Part shown: positions 24,201-36,900 of the stretch, in pieces
Layout: each line of letters begins with the position of its first letter
How positions within the stretch are numbered: the stretch's first letter is position 1
Assembly: GCA_034509425.1 (NCBI GenBank)
Contig: JAVTVJ010000012.1
Coordinates: 8,219,001 to 8,283,000, forward strand
Direction of reading: 5' to 3'
DNA length: 64,000 bases
Source: Eopsaltria australis
Lineage: Eukaryota > Chordata > Aves > Passeriformes > Petroicidae
Notes under the pieces: generated by a model
The model's database searches: none
What the model was told of the DNA's origin: nothing
The model's input: the letters and a program-made list of their open reading frames with translations, nothing else
Position numbers and translations under genes: made by a program

Positions 24201-27200
24201 GCATCTAAAACCATTGTAGGTTTGATGGCATCAAAATAAGTCAAAAATTATTTCTAGAGGAGTTGGAAGCCAATTTTGGTTTAAAAATATTTTCTCTCTG
24301 TGAGACATTCCAGAACAGCCAACACAGTTTCAAGCTCAGAGCTGAATACAAATCTTGTGGTTGACCTGAATTTTGTTCTTTTTTTTTTTTTTCCATCCAC
24401 TGGTAGCTATAGGGGGTCAAAAAGGGTTTTATTTCCTAACAGAACATTTCTTTTTCTCCACCCTTCTTCCTTACCAGTGACTGACTGTTTAGTTTCTTTA
24501 GTGGTATGTCACTGTGATAGAGACACTCTAGAGACTGTAACTAGAAGATGATGGAGAAGATCATCAGTCTGGAGAAATCCAAGGAAAAAGCAGGGAACTT
24601 TGCCTGGGATATGCTGCCAGGAGAGAGAGGGGTCCGTTTCCAAATTGCGTAAGCTCATATCCTCATGTCAGTAATTTAAAGAGGTAAAAGGAAAATAAAT
24701 ACCGAAGTTTCTCTTGCACTAAGGAAAATACCCTTGGAATTATGAAGTCTGGGTTACTGAAGTGAGAACACATGCCAATTTTTTTAAATAATGCATTTTA
24801 GGGTGAGACAAAGATTCGTGCAACCTAACACCTTGTTAAAATCTAAGCTTCAGTTTTAGAAATGGAATCTGTTCAAAAAACTTTCTTTCTTTCTTCCGAC
24901 TTCCTTCTCTATAATCATACCTGCAGCTTTTTCTCATAATACATCGCAGGTGTTATTATTAGCACTGTGGTTTAAAATGTTTGCAACTGGTCTTTCCTGC
25001 AGCGATTCACAGCTATGAGCTGGAAAACCTGGTATCCAGACTAGAGGCTTCTTGAGAGGAAAGCCTTGAGGAGAGATTTCCCAAGTGGAGTGCAGAATAG
25101 ACACATCCTTTCCTGGCCAGAAGCTCGAATGCAACACTTGGGCACATATTTCCTCAGTAACTGCCAGCTTGTTTCGACGTGCATTACTGAACCAGCGTGT
25201 GACACCAGGCCAGGAGACGTCGAGGCTGGAACCAACAGCAGGGAACAACAGAGGTCACCATTGTCTTGCAGGAAGGAATCTCTTCAGAGTCCTCTTAGAT
25301 CCTCATGTGACGAGTGGAGCCAAAACGCCTGGGTTCCACTGGGGCGATTAGAGAGCTCTGTAGCATGAACAAAGACAATTCATTGTGACAAAGTGATTTT
25401 TAATGTCAGCTTTCATCTTTTCTAACCCAAACAGAATCTTTTTTAAATCTTAGTCAACAGAGAAAACCAGAAAAGCCTCTACCCCCCATCTGTTACCTAT
25501 TTTTTTAAAAGGGAGATAAATGTCCCTATTTTCTCATCGTCTAACAACACTTACCCCATGCAATAAATATCAGTATTTCTAGCACTAAAGATACGGGGAA
25601 GGCTGTTACTTGGTACATTGTTACTTATTCTTTTCCAGATTTTAATAGTTGGGCAATGAATCCTTTTCATCCCACAGCCTGTTTTCTTTGTTTCTAGGGT
25701 TGGTTGTGTGTTTTTTCAGCAAACTCTGACTGCCAACCAGTTTGAAATATAAGGAATTTTTCAGAGTTGCATCTCACATTGATGAATTCATCTCACTTTA
25801 AAAATCTTTGTAAGAAATTTGTGAAATCAACATAAAAGTAAATTTTTAATTTGGGCTTAAACTCTGAAGGTTAGATCTGATTATACAAATATATGACATC
25901 AAATATGTGTTTCTTAGAATGGAGAGAGGATAGTGGGGAGAGCGTTGTAAGGAACAGCACAGATTTTATCCTGTGCTTTTGTATCTAAAACTCCTGCCAG
26001 CAGGCAGGCTCATGGAGGAAGTAGCTGTGGAGAAAGACACCCATTTTTTAAGAAAATAACTTCCAGAATTCTCCTGGCATTCGTCTGTTTTGTTTTCTAA
26101 GTATTCTGCTTGCTTTCTCTTTAAACCTACTTGAAATGGACAAAATTCATTATTTAACCATGGCCTGTACTAAGGAGGGTTTCTTTCTGCTCTATTTTAT
26201 GCTAGAAGGAATCAAGAATGCCAATTTCCTTCAGTGCTTCAACTAAAATTGGAAAAATAGACCCATATGCTCTGACAGCTCCCACTGGATAAGACTGAAC
26301 AGCTGCTCTTCTTCCTCAGCTTTTGTCATGGGATACAATTATTCTTCCATCCATAAAAAAACAGAAGGATGCCCTTTCAATCCTATAAAAATACCTAGTA
26401 CTGTAACATTTAACAATATAATGGCAGGCACTACAGAAGATGTGCTCTAAACAGAAACAGAGGTTTGTGCCAAGAAAATACTTAATTTGGTAACACCCCA
26501 GGTCTCTGGATCACTTTGAATCTGAAGTAGTTTTACTTGGGTTGTTTTAAATGAACCTTAGGAGTGCTCTAGTCAGCTTTATTTTTCATACTGATTTTGT
26601 AGGCACAGTTGTGTTACGATGGCAAGTCCCTGGTAGAGAGCAGATTGAATGAGGAAGCTGGACCTCCAACGACAGATCTTCCATTGGAAATACGCTGCCT
26701 TCAGCACAACTTACAAGGGCAGTGGCTGGCCAGAAGTGGCATTGGATTTATGGTCATCTTCTTCACTAGGCAACAAGGCCGATCACCATCCAGTCCTTGT
26801 GCAAGCACCTGCGATCATGGGAGACTTTCACTTGGCTTAACACATGCAACTCATTCTTCACCTCTGGCTGAAGGGTTTTGGTGGTGGCAAAACCTGACCC
26901 AACACCAGCTGTTAAATCCCAGACATTTCAGGGCACTTTTAAGAAGATTTAGTAGTAATATCTACTCGATCAACAGAGTGCTGCCAAGATACTGGAATGA
27001 AACCAGCAGTCCAGTCAGTCAACAATCTGTCTCATGCAATGGCAGGAGATGCTGCTTTGGGAGCCCACATAAACCAGCCACTTCCAGCTGTCCTTTCTTC
27101 TTCCACGTTCTGGGCCCTGCACCAGTAAGGCCTGAAGGCTCCCCAGTGGGAAGGCAGCACTTTGCCTGTGGCAGGAAGGTGACTTCTGATGGAAATGGCC

Positions 27201-27355
27201 ATCTGCGTGTGTAATTTTATTACAGAGTCCTGAGACAGCTCAGCGCTGCTCTCCATCCAGACACTGACAAAAGGGATCACCTTTTTCCCCTCGGGCTTGC
27301 CGTGGGACAGAACAACCGCATTCCCTCAGATCCGTCTCTCCATGAGCAGCCCTGT
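21231..27355. other. Intergenic region between CLMN and DICER1
   Basis: This is AT-rich DNA with an antisense CR1 fragment at 22.56 kb and a T-rich stretch at 22.74-22.78 kb. GC content rises towards the CpG island after about 26.6 kb. Two open frames (24934-25248 minus and 26609-27214 plus) are discussed as findings but are not supported as genes. No tRNA, rRNA or other RNA gene was recognised. Confidence 0.6.
22562..22700 (-). mobile_element. CR1 LINE 3' fragment, antisense
   Basis: The sequence tagaatggtttaggctggaa followed by gagacctttaaa..tatccagtctaac, ccatgggcacc, aggttgctcagagccctgtcc and gggatggggcatc matches the reverse complement of the avian CR1 3' region. It is diverged, 5'-truncated and has no coding capacity. 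CR1 is the main LINE of birds and other sauropsids, so it helps place the organism. Confidence 0.85.
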
Positions 27356-27602
27356 CCCAGCACCACAAGCATCGAACGCCCGGGCCGCGCTGCCCAGCGC
27401 CCTCCCAAGATGGCGGCGCCGCCCTCGCCTCAGCGCGGCCGCGCGCCGCCGCCCCCCGCCCCAGCGCGCGACACCCGCGCGCCCGCGGGCACGGCCGAGC
27501 GCTCGCAGCGCCCCGGCGGGGGAGGGGAGCGCAGGGGAGCGCGCACGCACGTGAGCGCCCGGAGCGCCCGGCGGCTCCCCGGCAGGCGCTGTGTCCCGCC
27601 GT

Positions 27603-27656
27603 CCCATTGGCCGCCTCGCGAACCTTTCACCTTTTACCCGGCTGCGGCCGCCAATC
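27603..27656. promoter_or_regulatory. DICER1: Paired CCAAT boxes (ATTGG and CCAAT)
   Basis: ATTGG at 27606-27610 and CCAAT at 27651-27655 are 45 nt apart in opposite orientations, each within a ggccgcc context. They lie upstream of the GC-box cluster at 27763. This arrangement suits NF-Y binding and would allow initiation in either direction. Confidence 0.55.
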
Positions 27657-27789
27657 GCCTGCTTCCTCTCATAGCGTGGGGCATGCGGAGCGTGCGGACT
27701 GCGCAGGGCGGAATTCTCGGAGCGGGGTTGCGCCGCGGGCGCTGGGCGGCCCCCGTTGGTACGGGCGGGAGGGGCGGGGGCGGCGCTCC

Positions 27790-27986
27790 GTTTGCGTAGC
27801 GCCAGCCGTAGCACAGGGGCAAAGGGAGGGAGGGGGAGGCCGTCCCGGGCCCAGGTGAATGGAGGGACCTGACAGCTGCGGGGACTGAGGCGGCGGCGGC
27901 AGGGAAATGGCGGCGGCAGCGGCGGGAGCACAATGAGACGCGGCCTGTAGTGGGGGGAAGCGCCGGGCTGGGTCCGGTCCGAGCAG
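27790..27986 (+). other. DICER1: Candidate noncoding first exon of DICER1
   Basis: The donor GAGCAG|GTAGGAG at 27987 lies at the downstream side of the CpG island, after GC boxes at 27763-27784, and fits the end of an untranslated first exon; the exon start is a guess. An alternative donor is CCAG|GTGAAT at 27855. The segment contains three very short uORFs: 27859-27888, 27907-27936 and 27933-27950. Transcript 5' ends would be needed to confirm it. Confidence 0.5.
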
Positions 27987-30589
27987 GTAGGAGATGGCGC
28001 CCCGGGAGCTGCATGGCGGCCGAGCGCGGGTGTGTCGCGCCCGCCGGCCGCAGCTCCCGCGGCCCCGGCGCCGCCGCCAGCGGGGTGGGATGGTGGCGGC
28101 CCGTCCCTCCCTCCCTCCCGGGGCCCGGGCAGCGCTGCCCCGCCTCCGCTCCTGCGGCCGCCCGCACCGCCGCCCGGGCCCCGGGATCGGCCTGGGCAGC
28201 TCCCCCGGCGCCGGCGGGGTCCGCACGGCCGGGCCGCGCTGCGGCCCCGCTCGGCTTTGTCTGGAAGCGGCGCCCCCCGGGCAGCCGCGCCGGAGCCTCC
28301 CGGGGGCTTTGGGGCCCTCCCGCCGGGTCCTCATGGGCCCGGGGAAGGCAGTGCGGCAGCGCTGATGTTAAAGGCGATATAGGAATGTCTTGGCTCTCCT
28401 CTTTGCTTCCTTTTCATCCTTTCCCAGGGTAAATGAAGGCAGTGATTAAGGCAGACCTTGTGCTCTCTGAATGTGCGTTGGAAAATTAAAGGTTAAAAAG
28501 ACATAAATTTTTGCACAGGACTTTTTTGCTGTGTTAGGTAATATAGAAAAAGCCCGCATGAGTGGAAAATGCGGGGTGATACTGATACCTGACCAAAAAA
28601 AAAGGTATTTTTTGTGTGTATTATTCTTAACCAGAAATCAGTGTTTTAAAAAAGTGACTCTCAAAGTGAATAGTGAATCTCAGTTAACTGCTAACAGTCC
28701 GGAGGATGTTTGGCTCTTCAGATCAGCTTTGAGTATTTTTGATGTGAAGATTTTGGTCTTCAAGTTATGTGGTGTGCTCAAGTGGTGAAAGTGTTTAGGC
28801 TGGAAGGTTGTTTTCTGTTTTCTTTCCCTGAACGTGGTAATCAGAACAGTTAACTTTGCAGGCACTCAGTTTGCCCCGTTTTACTATGTTTTACGTGTTT
28901 TCTTTAAATAAGCCAGTCTGGATGCTCTGTTGAAATGGTGACTGCACGTGTATGTTCCCTAGGTGGGGTGGTGCTTGTTTTAGCAAATTCATACAAACAC
29001 TAACTGAAATTCATTTCATAATTATTCTCCTGCGTTCCTCTCTTAAGAGAAACTTTCCTATTGTGATCTGTGAGCTGTGAAGATGATACTAGAAGTTTTC
29101 AGCTGGAAGGTGCTTTTCTACGTGCTTAATAATTGGATTGTTACTTTGTTAACCAGTAGGATTAAACAAGATGTAGCTATTTATTCAGAAGTATTGACCC
29201 TGACTTAGCTATTGCTGTTCTTCAAAGCATCCTGATGATACAGTTCTGTGAAAGTGGCAGGTTCAGTAGTTGGCAGCACAAAGTGATTAATACAAGAACT
29301 AACAATTAATTGAGAAGGAAATGGCATCAATATGTCATAGTTTAAATCCGTTCTCAGTCCATATGTTTGATATTAAATGCAGTTTGGGTGTTTTCCCTTT
29401 AGCTCTCTTCCACTCTAGAAAGGTTGTATTAAGCTAAGAGAAGTGTAGATTGAAAATTGTCTGCGGCTTTTCACATGAGGAAGGACATACCAGTGAAGGG
29501 ATAACAAATATCACAAAGAGAGTAATGAAGAAAGTAGAAGAGGGAAGTGTTGATTCTTCACATTTTCTCCTGTTTTTGAAGGATTTCTGTATCCTGCAGA
29601 CAAATGTGGTACTCCTTTACACTGTGTAACTGGAAGACATGGTGCATCAGCCTATTGGAAATAGGCTTGGAAATAGCCAGGAGCTTACAAGAAAGTTGAA
29701 ACAATTAATTTATAGTGAAAGTCATCCAAGGCTATAAAAACAAAAGTATCTTTTCAGTCTTGGCAAACTCAAAGTGGCTGGTCAGTGGAAGGTACTTCTG
29801 CGTGCCCTGCAATTGCACAGCTCCATACATGTCCTCCACTGGTTACTGGTAGGGGGAAGCCAACCAAGCTATTTTGTCTCTTACATTACACTAATGTTTT
29901 TCTAGAAGTTGCACTTTTTTTTTCCCCAAAATACCTTGATGATTGGTAGCATACAAGTAGAAAAATACTAAAACCTGCAGTACAAAAACAAGTGTATTTT
30001 CGTGGGGTTTTATATGGAGTCCATAGATGTGTCTCCTCTCCCACCTCAAAAATGCGTAAAGTACTTTGCCGCTTTTTCAGCAAAGTGTACAGATTTGCTT
30101 CAGCACAGGTGCTTAGAGTCTGGGTGTCACTGCTTGACCCGTGTTGGCTTTCAGTATGAACTGACTAAATGTGCATTGATCTGTACTGAAGGCAAATTAC
30201 TGGCAAAACCAAATGGAAACACATGCATTCTTAAAAGAGCAAGGAGTTATTTAGTAAAATGGATAAAGGAGCTGAAATAGTCTGATTTCTCTTTAGATAA
30301 GCTCTAGAATGTGAGAGCAAGAGTTCAGGAAGATTTTGAAAAGGACTCCAGGGCTTTAGGGATGATGAGCGTTATAGTAAGTGCTAAGACTACAGACAGG
30401 ATTTTTATTTTGGGGCGTAGGTAATCTGTTGATACTGAATTGACTTTTGCCTTTTTTGCTTTTATATATTCTCTATATTTTTTACATATACATTTGTATC
30501 TCTGTAACCTATTATTGTATTTGTAGCTAGCATTTTACCCACTCTATTAGACAGAAAGACAAAATAAATTCCCGAGCGGCTCCAAGCCC

Positions 30590-30935
30590 CAGGGGTCCAA
30601 GGTTAGGTTCTCTGGGAACAGCGGTCAAAATGACTTCTTGAGCCACATTTTCATAAACAGTTTAATTCCTGTCTAAGGGGATGTTTCAGGAAAGGGTAGA
30701 ACCAGGGGGGAGTTGCCTCATCACCTATGTCTCTAATTGTAGATTCTTGTCAGTTATGCTAACTTGCTAAACATATAAAAATTGTATCCACTTTGTTATG
30801 TGTGCATCTTCGGTGCCTTTTATCCAGCACGGTGTGCACCATAAGGATCCTTGTAAAGGTAACCCCTTCTTATCCACTAACTGTGTCTGGCTCGTGATTT
30901 TAGGGCCAGTGAAAAGGCATCACTGTCAGGCAGCA
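30590..30935 (+). mobile_element. Candidate endogenous retrovirus 3' end / LTR
   Basis: A purine tract ccaggggggag (30702-30712) is followed by sequence with LTR traits: a TATA-like acatataaaaatt at about 30771, then gtgtgcatcttcggtgcc, a possible hairpin cacggtgtgcacc, then gtgtctggctcgtgatttta near the 3' end. The 110 nt before the purine tract would be degenerate internal sequence. No gag, pol or env reading frame is present. Neither exact LTR ends nor flanking target duplications could be fixed, so this rests on resemblance to bird ERV LTRs. Confidence 0.45.
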
Positions 30936-33900
30936 GGTAGAACTTCACAACATTGAGACGGATTGTTCTGTTGTTCCATAATTCTCTCTTAACCTTTTTT
31001 CACTCTCATGTAGGTAATACAAACTAGGGAGTATACTGAGTGTGGTAGATTGTTGGCAGAACAGCAAGGTGGCTCCTATGTCCTGGTGCCTGACTGTGTA
31101 ACCAGCCGCTGGCCATCTGTATACCATCACCTTCGTGTGTTCTAGTAATTTCTTCAGGCTGATAGCTGAAGTTTGGTTTTATTTATATATATTTTTTAGG
31201 AAATACTACTTTTAAAGAAAGTGAAAGTATAATTATAGTGGCGTGTAGAACAGGAGCTTCTGTAAAATGTGTGCAGTGTGCTTTTAGAATGCTGTAGCCT
31301 GAAGGCTAAGAATAGTTGGAGTAGATCAGAAAGCATAATTTTGCTTTACACCTTCCTGGCCTCTTTTTTTCATCCTTTAGCTATTTGTAAATGCCACATG
31401 CATTGCAATAAACCAGAAGAGAAGAAACTTGATATATAGTAAAAGCTAAAAGTTAGTTTTTTAGCTGAAGTTAAAGTCTTTGTTGGTATTTCAAGTTTTG
31501 GTGTTCAGACTGTGTTGATCTGGAGTATGGTGGCTTTAGGACTGTTACTAAAATAAACATTCTGGAAGACTTAATCTAGAGAACAAAGCAGTGCCCACTT
31601 TAATATATGCTATGATACTATATTAGGTAGACTCTTGGTTTTGATGGTTCTTGCATGCTTATCTGGTAACATGATTTTTCAAGTGTGCATGCTGAGCAGT
31701 ATATCTAGAATTTGCTTATTTCTGCTCTGTATTGCAGACTGCATTGGTTAAATCAGTTTTCCATTATATTTGTTGCCTTCAAAATCATACAGTCAAGAAG
31801 CAGAGAACTGAAACTTGTGTCAAGGAATTTACTTGCATTGATGCATAGCTGCAGGTGTTGAAAGGCCCGTTTCTGGTGGGAAAGAGAAGGAGTGATATTT
31901 TCCACTTTCTCCTGTTGTAGATACTCCTAGGTCCAAGAGACTTCAGTACTGCTTGTTGTGGCCCTTCCTTTAACTGCAATGCACTTGTCAATCTGTGATC
32001 TGTGTTCTGGTTGGCATGGGTGTTACTACGGAGTCCCTTGTTACCAAGACAAAAAATCAAAAGTGTTGCCTCTCTTGATCTTTGCTAGCGATAGTAGAAA
32101 ATCTTGGTTTGCTGTGCATTCTTTATGTCGCTCAGTGCTTCTGTGTTGTAAGCTGGCATGATCAGTTTCTGCCCAGGTTTTAAATATTCTGTTATTCTTC
32201 ATAAAGAATCAGTTCCTTTGGGTTCATTGAATGAGCGTGAGAGATCTGAGAAGCAGCAGGGTGGCTCTGACTCGAAGGATTCGTTGCTGGAAACAGGTGG
32301 TCTGTTTGGAAACTCTGGAAACAGAGTTTGGGACTGTTTTAGCTGGCCTTGGGATTTTTTTGTTTATTTTAAATATCAGTATCCTTGAGTTTTTTCATTT
32401 GTACTAATGCGCACACAAACACAAGAAAATGCCAACCCCATGTTTGAACCAACCCCTTACTGTTAGTTATTATAACCTGATTTCCGGTGCCTGTCTGTCT
32501 CCTCTTTTGGCTTCTGATTCTTGATAATTTGTCAAGCCATGTAGTAGCCTTTTCCTCAGCTGAGATGCTAGTAAGTAGCTGGGGAGCAGTAAACAGATTG
32601 GTCTTAATTACAGGAATTTAGGAGGTTTTTTTTAATCTTTTATTTTTGAAAACTGAATTGGAGTTTTAGACCTGCCCACTTATTGATTGCATAAATCTCC
32701 TTTCCTTAGGAAGTGAGGTGAATACATTTTGCTTTTTAAATTAATTTGTTTGACTCCATTGAGGTGATTTGGCTATGCAAGCATGTCTGGGCTGGCAACC
32801 TTTGCAATTCATGTTTCTCTTTCGTTTGCAAAGTCTGCTTTGTTTCTGATCTAGATCAGGTTTCTTACAGCTTTCTTTGAACTGTTACTGGCCTTTTATG
32901 ATATTTTCGCTCTGTATTTTTTTGTTTAAGCAAAAATTAAAAAGGTTTAGCTGTCTAGTGAAGTTGCCTTGTAGTTTGTAGTAAAAGCTTCTAGAGATGA
33001 TTTGAATTCTCAACAACATTCAACCCTTAGAAGACCTAACTTTTCTCACTGAGTTTTGCAAGTTAATTCCGGTATTTTTGTTTTCACCCCCTCTTTTGAG
33101 TATAACTTTCAAGTGCATACATAAAAGACATTTTTCAGATGTTTATATTCTGCATATCTTAAAACATTTAGATGTATTTAATCTGACTTAACTGGGGTTT
33201 TATGAATTCATAATATTAATCGATAGCTTTTCTTCTTTATTCAGGATATTAGTATCTGGGATCAATCTCAAGCAAGACTTTTAATTCCTCACTGAAGCTG
33301 CATATTTCTGAGCAGCAAACCTGTCCTTTGTTATACCTTCATGGTCAATGGCTACTAGGCTTTTGTTTTTGGAAGAAGACATATAACAAGAGTGCTTACA
33401 ATACAAGCAAAAGCTCTGGTCAGTCACTTCTTTTTAGTGACCCACAACCTTTGGCCGTCTTCCAGCTGAAGTTAAATGCCCATATTGTCAATTTGCCATG
33501 TAAAGTTGTTAAGAAGGGATATGAGTTCTGTTAAAATTTGTTTTGGGGGAAAAAAGTCAGTGCTCCTCCCTTCCCCCCCAGCTGCTGAAGATAATTTTTC
33601 ATGGTTCTTGCTGTCTAACATAGTGCTATCTCAGTGATCTCCACGACTGTAGAAACGAAATCACTATTGGAGCTAGATAACAGGCATAAGAAAGTACACT
33701 ACTTGGAACCAAAAAACCCCAAACGAACACACATTTAAGCCTCTGTTTCTGCTGCATGATTTTTGAGTCCCCAAGAAGATGTGTATATGGTTTGGTCATT
33801 TATTCTTCTTGCTACTTATACTTTGCTGTTTCTGTGAGACAAAATAAGAGGAAAATTGAAATACAAATATTTACTACCAGGGTAATGAGCAAAGTCAGCA

Positions 33901-36900
33901 TGAATGGCAGAGACTGTAAGCGGGAAGTGACAGAAGCATGTTACTGAGAGCCATGGGATTATCCTTTTCATTATTTCTACAGTTACTTCCAGCAAGGTCT
34001 CGTGGACTGCCTTACAATTTTTTACAACTTGTGAAAAACGCGTGTGCGGAAAGTTTTTCCTTTCTTCATTATTTTTCAAGAATATTGAACTCTTATCAGC
34101 ATTGGCCTCAGGAGTTCACTGACACTAAAGAGAAGATAGCAAGCTGTAAGTGATAGGGCAACAAGAAACTGTCTGTATACTTTCAAAGATTATAAATCAA
34201 AAAATAAAAGAAAGTATATCCAAGTATTTCTGGAAGTGTATACCCAGTAGATACATAGGTTTATATACTGAATAGATCACTTGATTTGTTTACTGTGTAG
34301 TCACAAAGGCTCTGAGTTAATGAAATCTTCCACTACAGAAGTGTGGCTATACCACCTGCTGAGCTGTTTGAGTTCAGTGAGTTTGAGGCATTATGGGTGA
34401 CGAAGCTCTGGAGGAGAAAGTGTGTGTGTTTTAGGAAAGTAATGGTTTTTTATCTTAAGGTGTTTAATTGAAACAAGGATTGGAAGAATGCCAAAGACAT
34501 TTAGAAGCTCCCTGGGTCTTTGAAAGACATATGATCAACTTCCAGGAGATGAGCAATTTTCCCTGTTGTAATCCTTGCATAGTTAATGCTTTGCTGTGTC
34601 AAAGTTAAGAAGTTAAACCTGCATTGATTAATAGTAAATTGCCTGGAAAATGGTCTTCTAAAAACTATGTGATGCCTAAACTGAATACAGGATGAGTTTT
34701 TCAGTGGCAAAATTTGTGATTTGTTAAAACTGTCTACTGACCAGTTACTATCTCAGCTGATGAGGGTCTGCGGGGAATTATTGGTGATTTTTAGGGCATG
34801 TAATGGCGTAATGTTGAAGCAGGTGCTGATTTCTGGCAGGAATTTTGAGTAGTATGCCAATAATGCTACTAATGTATACGCTGCCAGCTGTTATCAGTTT
34901 GTCCAGTTACTGCTGTCTGCTGCCTCTAAGTGTTTCCTCTGGCACCATTCAAATACTTTTGGACTACACAGCAAGAAGTTTTGGGTTTGGAATTGTTTTA
35001 TTGGTCTTAGTGTAACACAGTTCAGCAGCAGTTGGCAATAGAGAAGAGAAGCTGGTGTCTGATTTTAAATGTCACAGTCAAAAACCTTTTGAGTCCCAAT
35101 TTCCTTATTTTCTGTAAAGAAGGCATTCAAGTGGCTGTCGAAGTGGATGACAGCCATCTCCTCATGCCAGCTCTAATACTCCTCTGATCCAGATCAATTA
35201 CTCAATTCTGCTTGCTGAACCAGTAGAAAACTTGCCTAGGTCAAGGAAAAAAACCCACTTGGTTATATTGTCCTGAACTGTTTTTCTCCCAGAGAGTCAG
35301 ACAAGTGTCAAAGCTGTTAGAGAAGGGAAGGAGCAGTGACAGTGGGGTTGCTTCATTGAGCACTAGGTTGTCATCAGATTGGTCTCATGAAAACTAATCC
35401 CAAACTACTACTTCTCACCAATTAATTGAAATAATTGTATCATGTTTTTCTTGATTTTGTACTTTCTTACTTACTGTTAATAGCTGGTTGTAAACAGGTG
35501 TGTTATGACAGTAATTTTGTGGGTTTGTGTGTAAAAATAAGCTCTGGTAAATCCAGGATAGGAACCAAAGTGAGAGGAAAATTATACTAGAAAAATTAAA
35601 TTTAAAAAATTGGATTTATCAACAATTCTTCAGTGATTACTATTCTGAGATATGAACAACTTTTATTAAAAGGAACTACAATCAGTGCAGTAATCAAGAT
35701 GGAGCACTTAGACTAGCTATTAGCTTGGAAAATTCAGATCTGAAGTTATGCCTGGTTTAAAACCTTTCTTTTTTGCCTAGTGGTAATTTGTAGTTGTGAC
35801 TCCATAATTAGGAATTACAAGAAACTGCTTTAAATTCTAGGACTTATTTTCCTTTTTGCCTCAAATGTAGTGATTCTATGTTCCAAGACACTAATACAAT
35901 TAGATACAAATCAAAGTTATTAAATTTTATTAAAAAATAATGTTTTCGTCTATCTAGTTTTCCGTTCTTATGAAAGGGGTGGGGTGAGGTTTTTTTGTAA
36001 TGATATGTTCAAGTCCTCTGGTATAATTTGATTAGCTTTGAAGTGTTTCCATTTTAGTCAGGGAAGGGGAAATCATTGTCCTGATTTTTAAAAAAACCAA
36101 CAAAACCCTTAAAACCAGCCACCATTGCCCTAAACAAAACCAAAGAACTCTCTAGTTTGTTTACCATGAATGTGGTAGAGATTTGTAATCACTCACTTGA
36201 AATCAGAGCTTTAGGACTCCCGAGCAGACTTTGCTCAAAAGTAACAAGATGGAGTAGTTGAGGGAGGTAAGATACCCTTGCAAATCAGGAAAACTTTCTT
36301 GTTGGTTTTCTTCCCCCCAACTTGAGTAGGATGTTTCTCCTCACCCCATAAATCTGCCTTCAGTGGAGATCTAGGGGTGGGCTTAGGCTGTACAAATATT
36401 CCAAACCATGATTTTGGTGGTTTTTTGGTTTTTGGGGTTTTTTTCCATAGGCTAAACTCAGTTTTATGGTAAAAATTGACTGCAGTTTTTGTTAAAACAT
36501 GTAATTGAATGGTGATACCATTCAACTATGGTAGATGTATCATAGATGGATATATTGGATCCTTAAGCAAGAATATCCAAAATGTGAACAATGTACTTCT
36601 CAATGTTAGGAGTTGAACAATTCAAGTGTGGGCTAAACTCTTGTATCCTGTTGGATTTGCAGGGTAAACAATGTTTAGAAATTTTTGTTTACAGGCACAC
36701 TTTAGGAATATTGTTTGAGTGTATGTGTAATTTTCATATGAAGTAGTAGCCAACACTTAAGACCAGAAATATTTTCAGTTGATATCATGATACTGTCAAG
36801 AGGGTTAATTAAAAAGACAAAATCAGAAAACTTTAGATTGTTTAAAATTTTGCATTCTAATTGGGTGGGTACATGATCACAGAGGTGCTACTCAAAACAG

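Larger units (their letters stand above)
27356..28350. promoter_or_regulatory. DICER1: CpG island, DICER1 promoter region
   Basis: This kilobase is strongly GC- and CpG-rich against AT-rich flanks, and lies upstream of the DICER1 coding exons in the right orientation. Visible motifs include a YY1-type AAGATGGCGGC at 27407, an E-box CACGTG at 27548, inverted and direct CCAAT boxes at 27606 and 27651, NRF1-like GCGCA half-sites around 27681-27706 and GC boxes at 27763-27784. There is no TATA box, the usual state for a housekeeping gene. Several long open frames on both strands here result from the lack of AT-rich stop codons and are not genes. A divergent antisense transcript, as in human DICER1-AS1, is plausible but not shown. 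Confidence 0.85.

Noticed and set aside
27297..28432. Several long open frames (up to 221 codons) on both strands in the GC-rich island
   Set aside because: They overlap each other in many frames, have Arg/Pro/Ala/Gly-rich composition and no domains. Stop codons are simply rare in CpG-island sequence.
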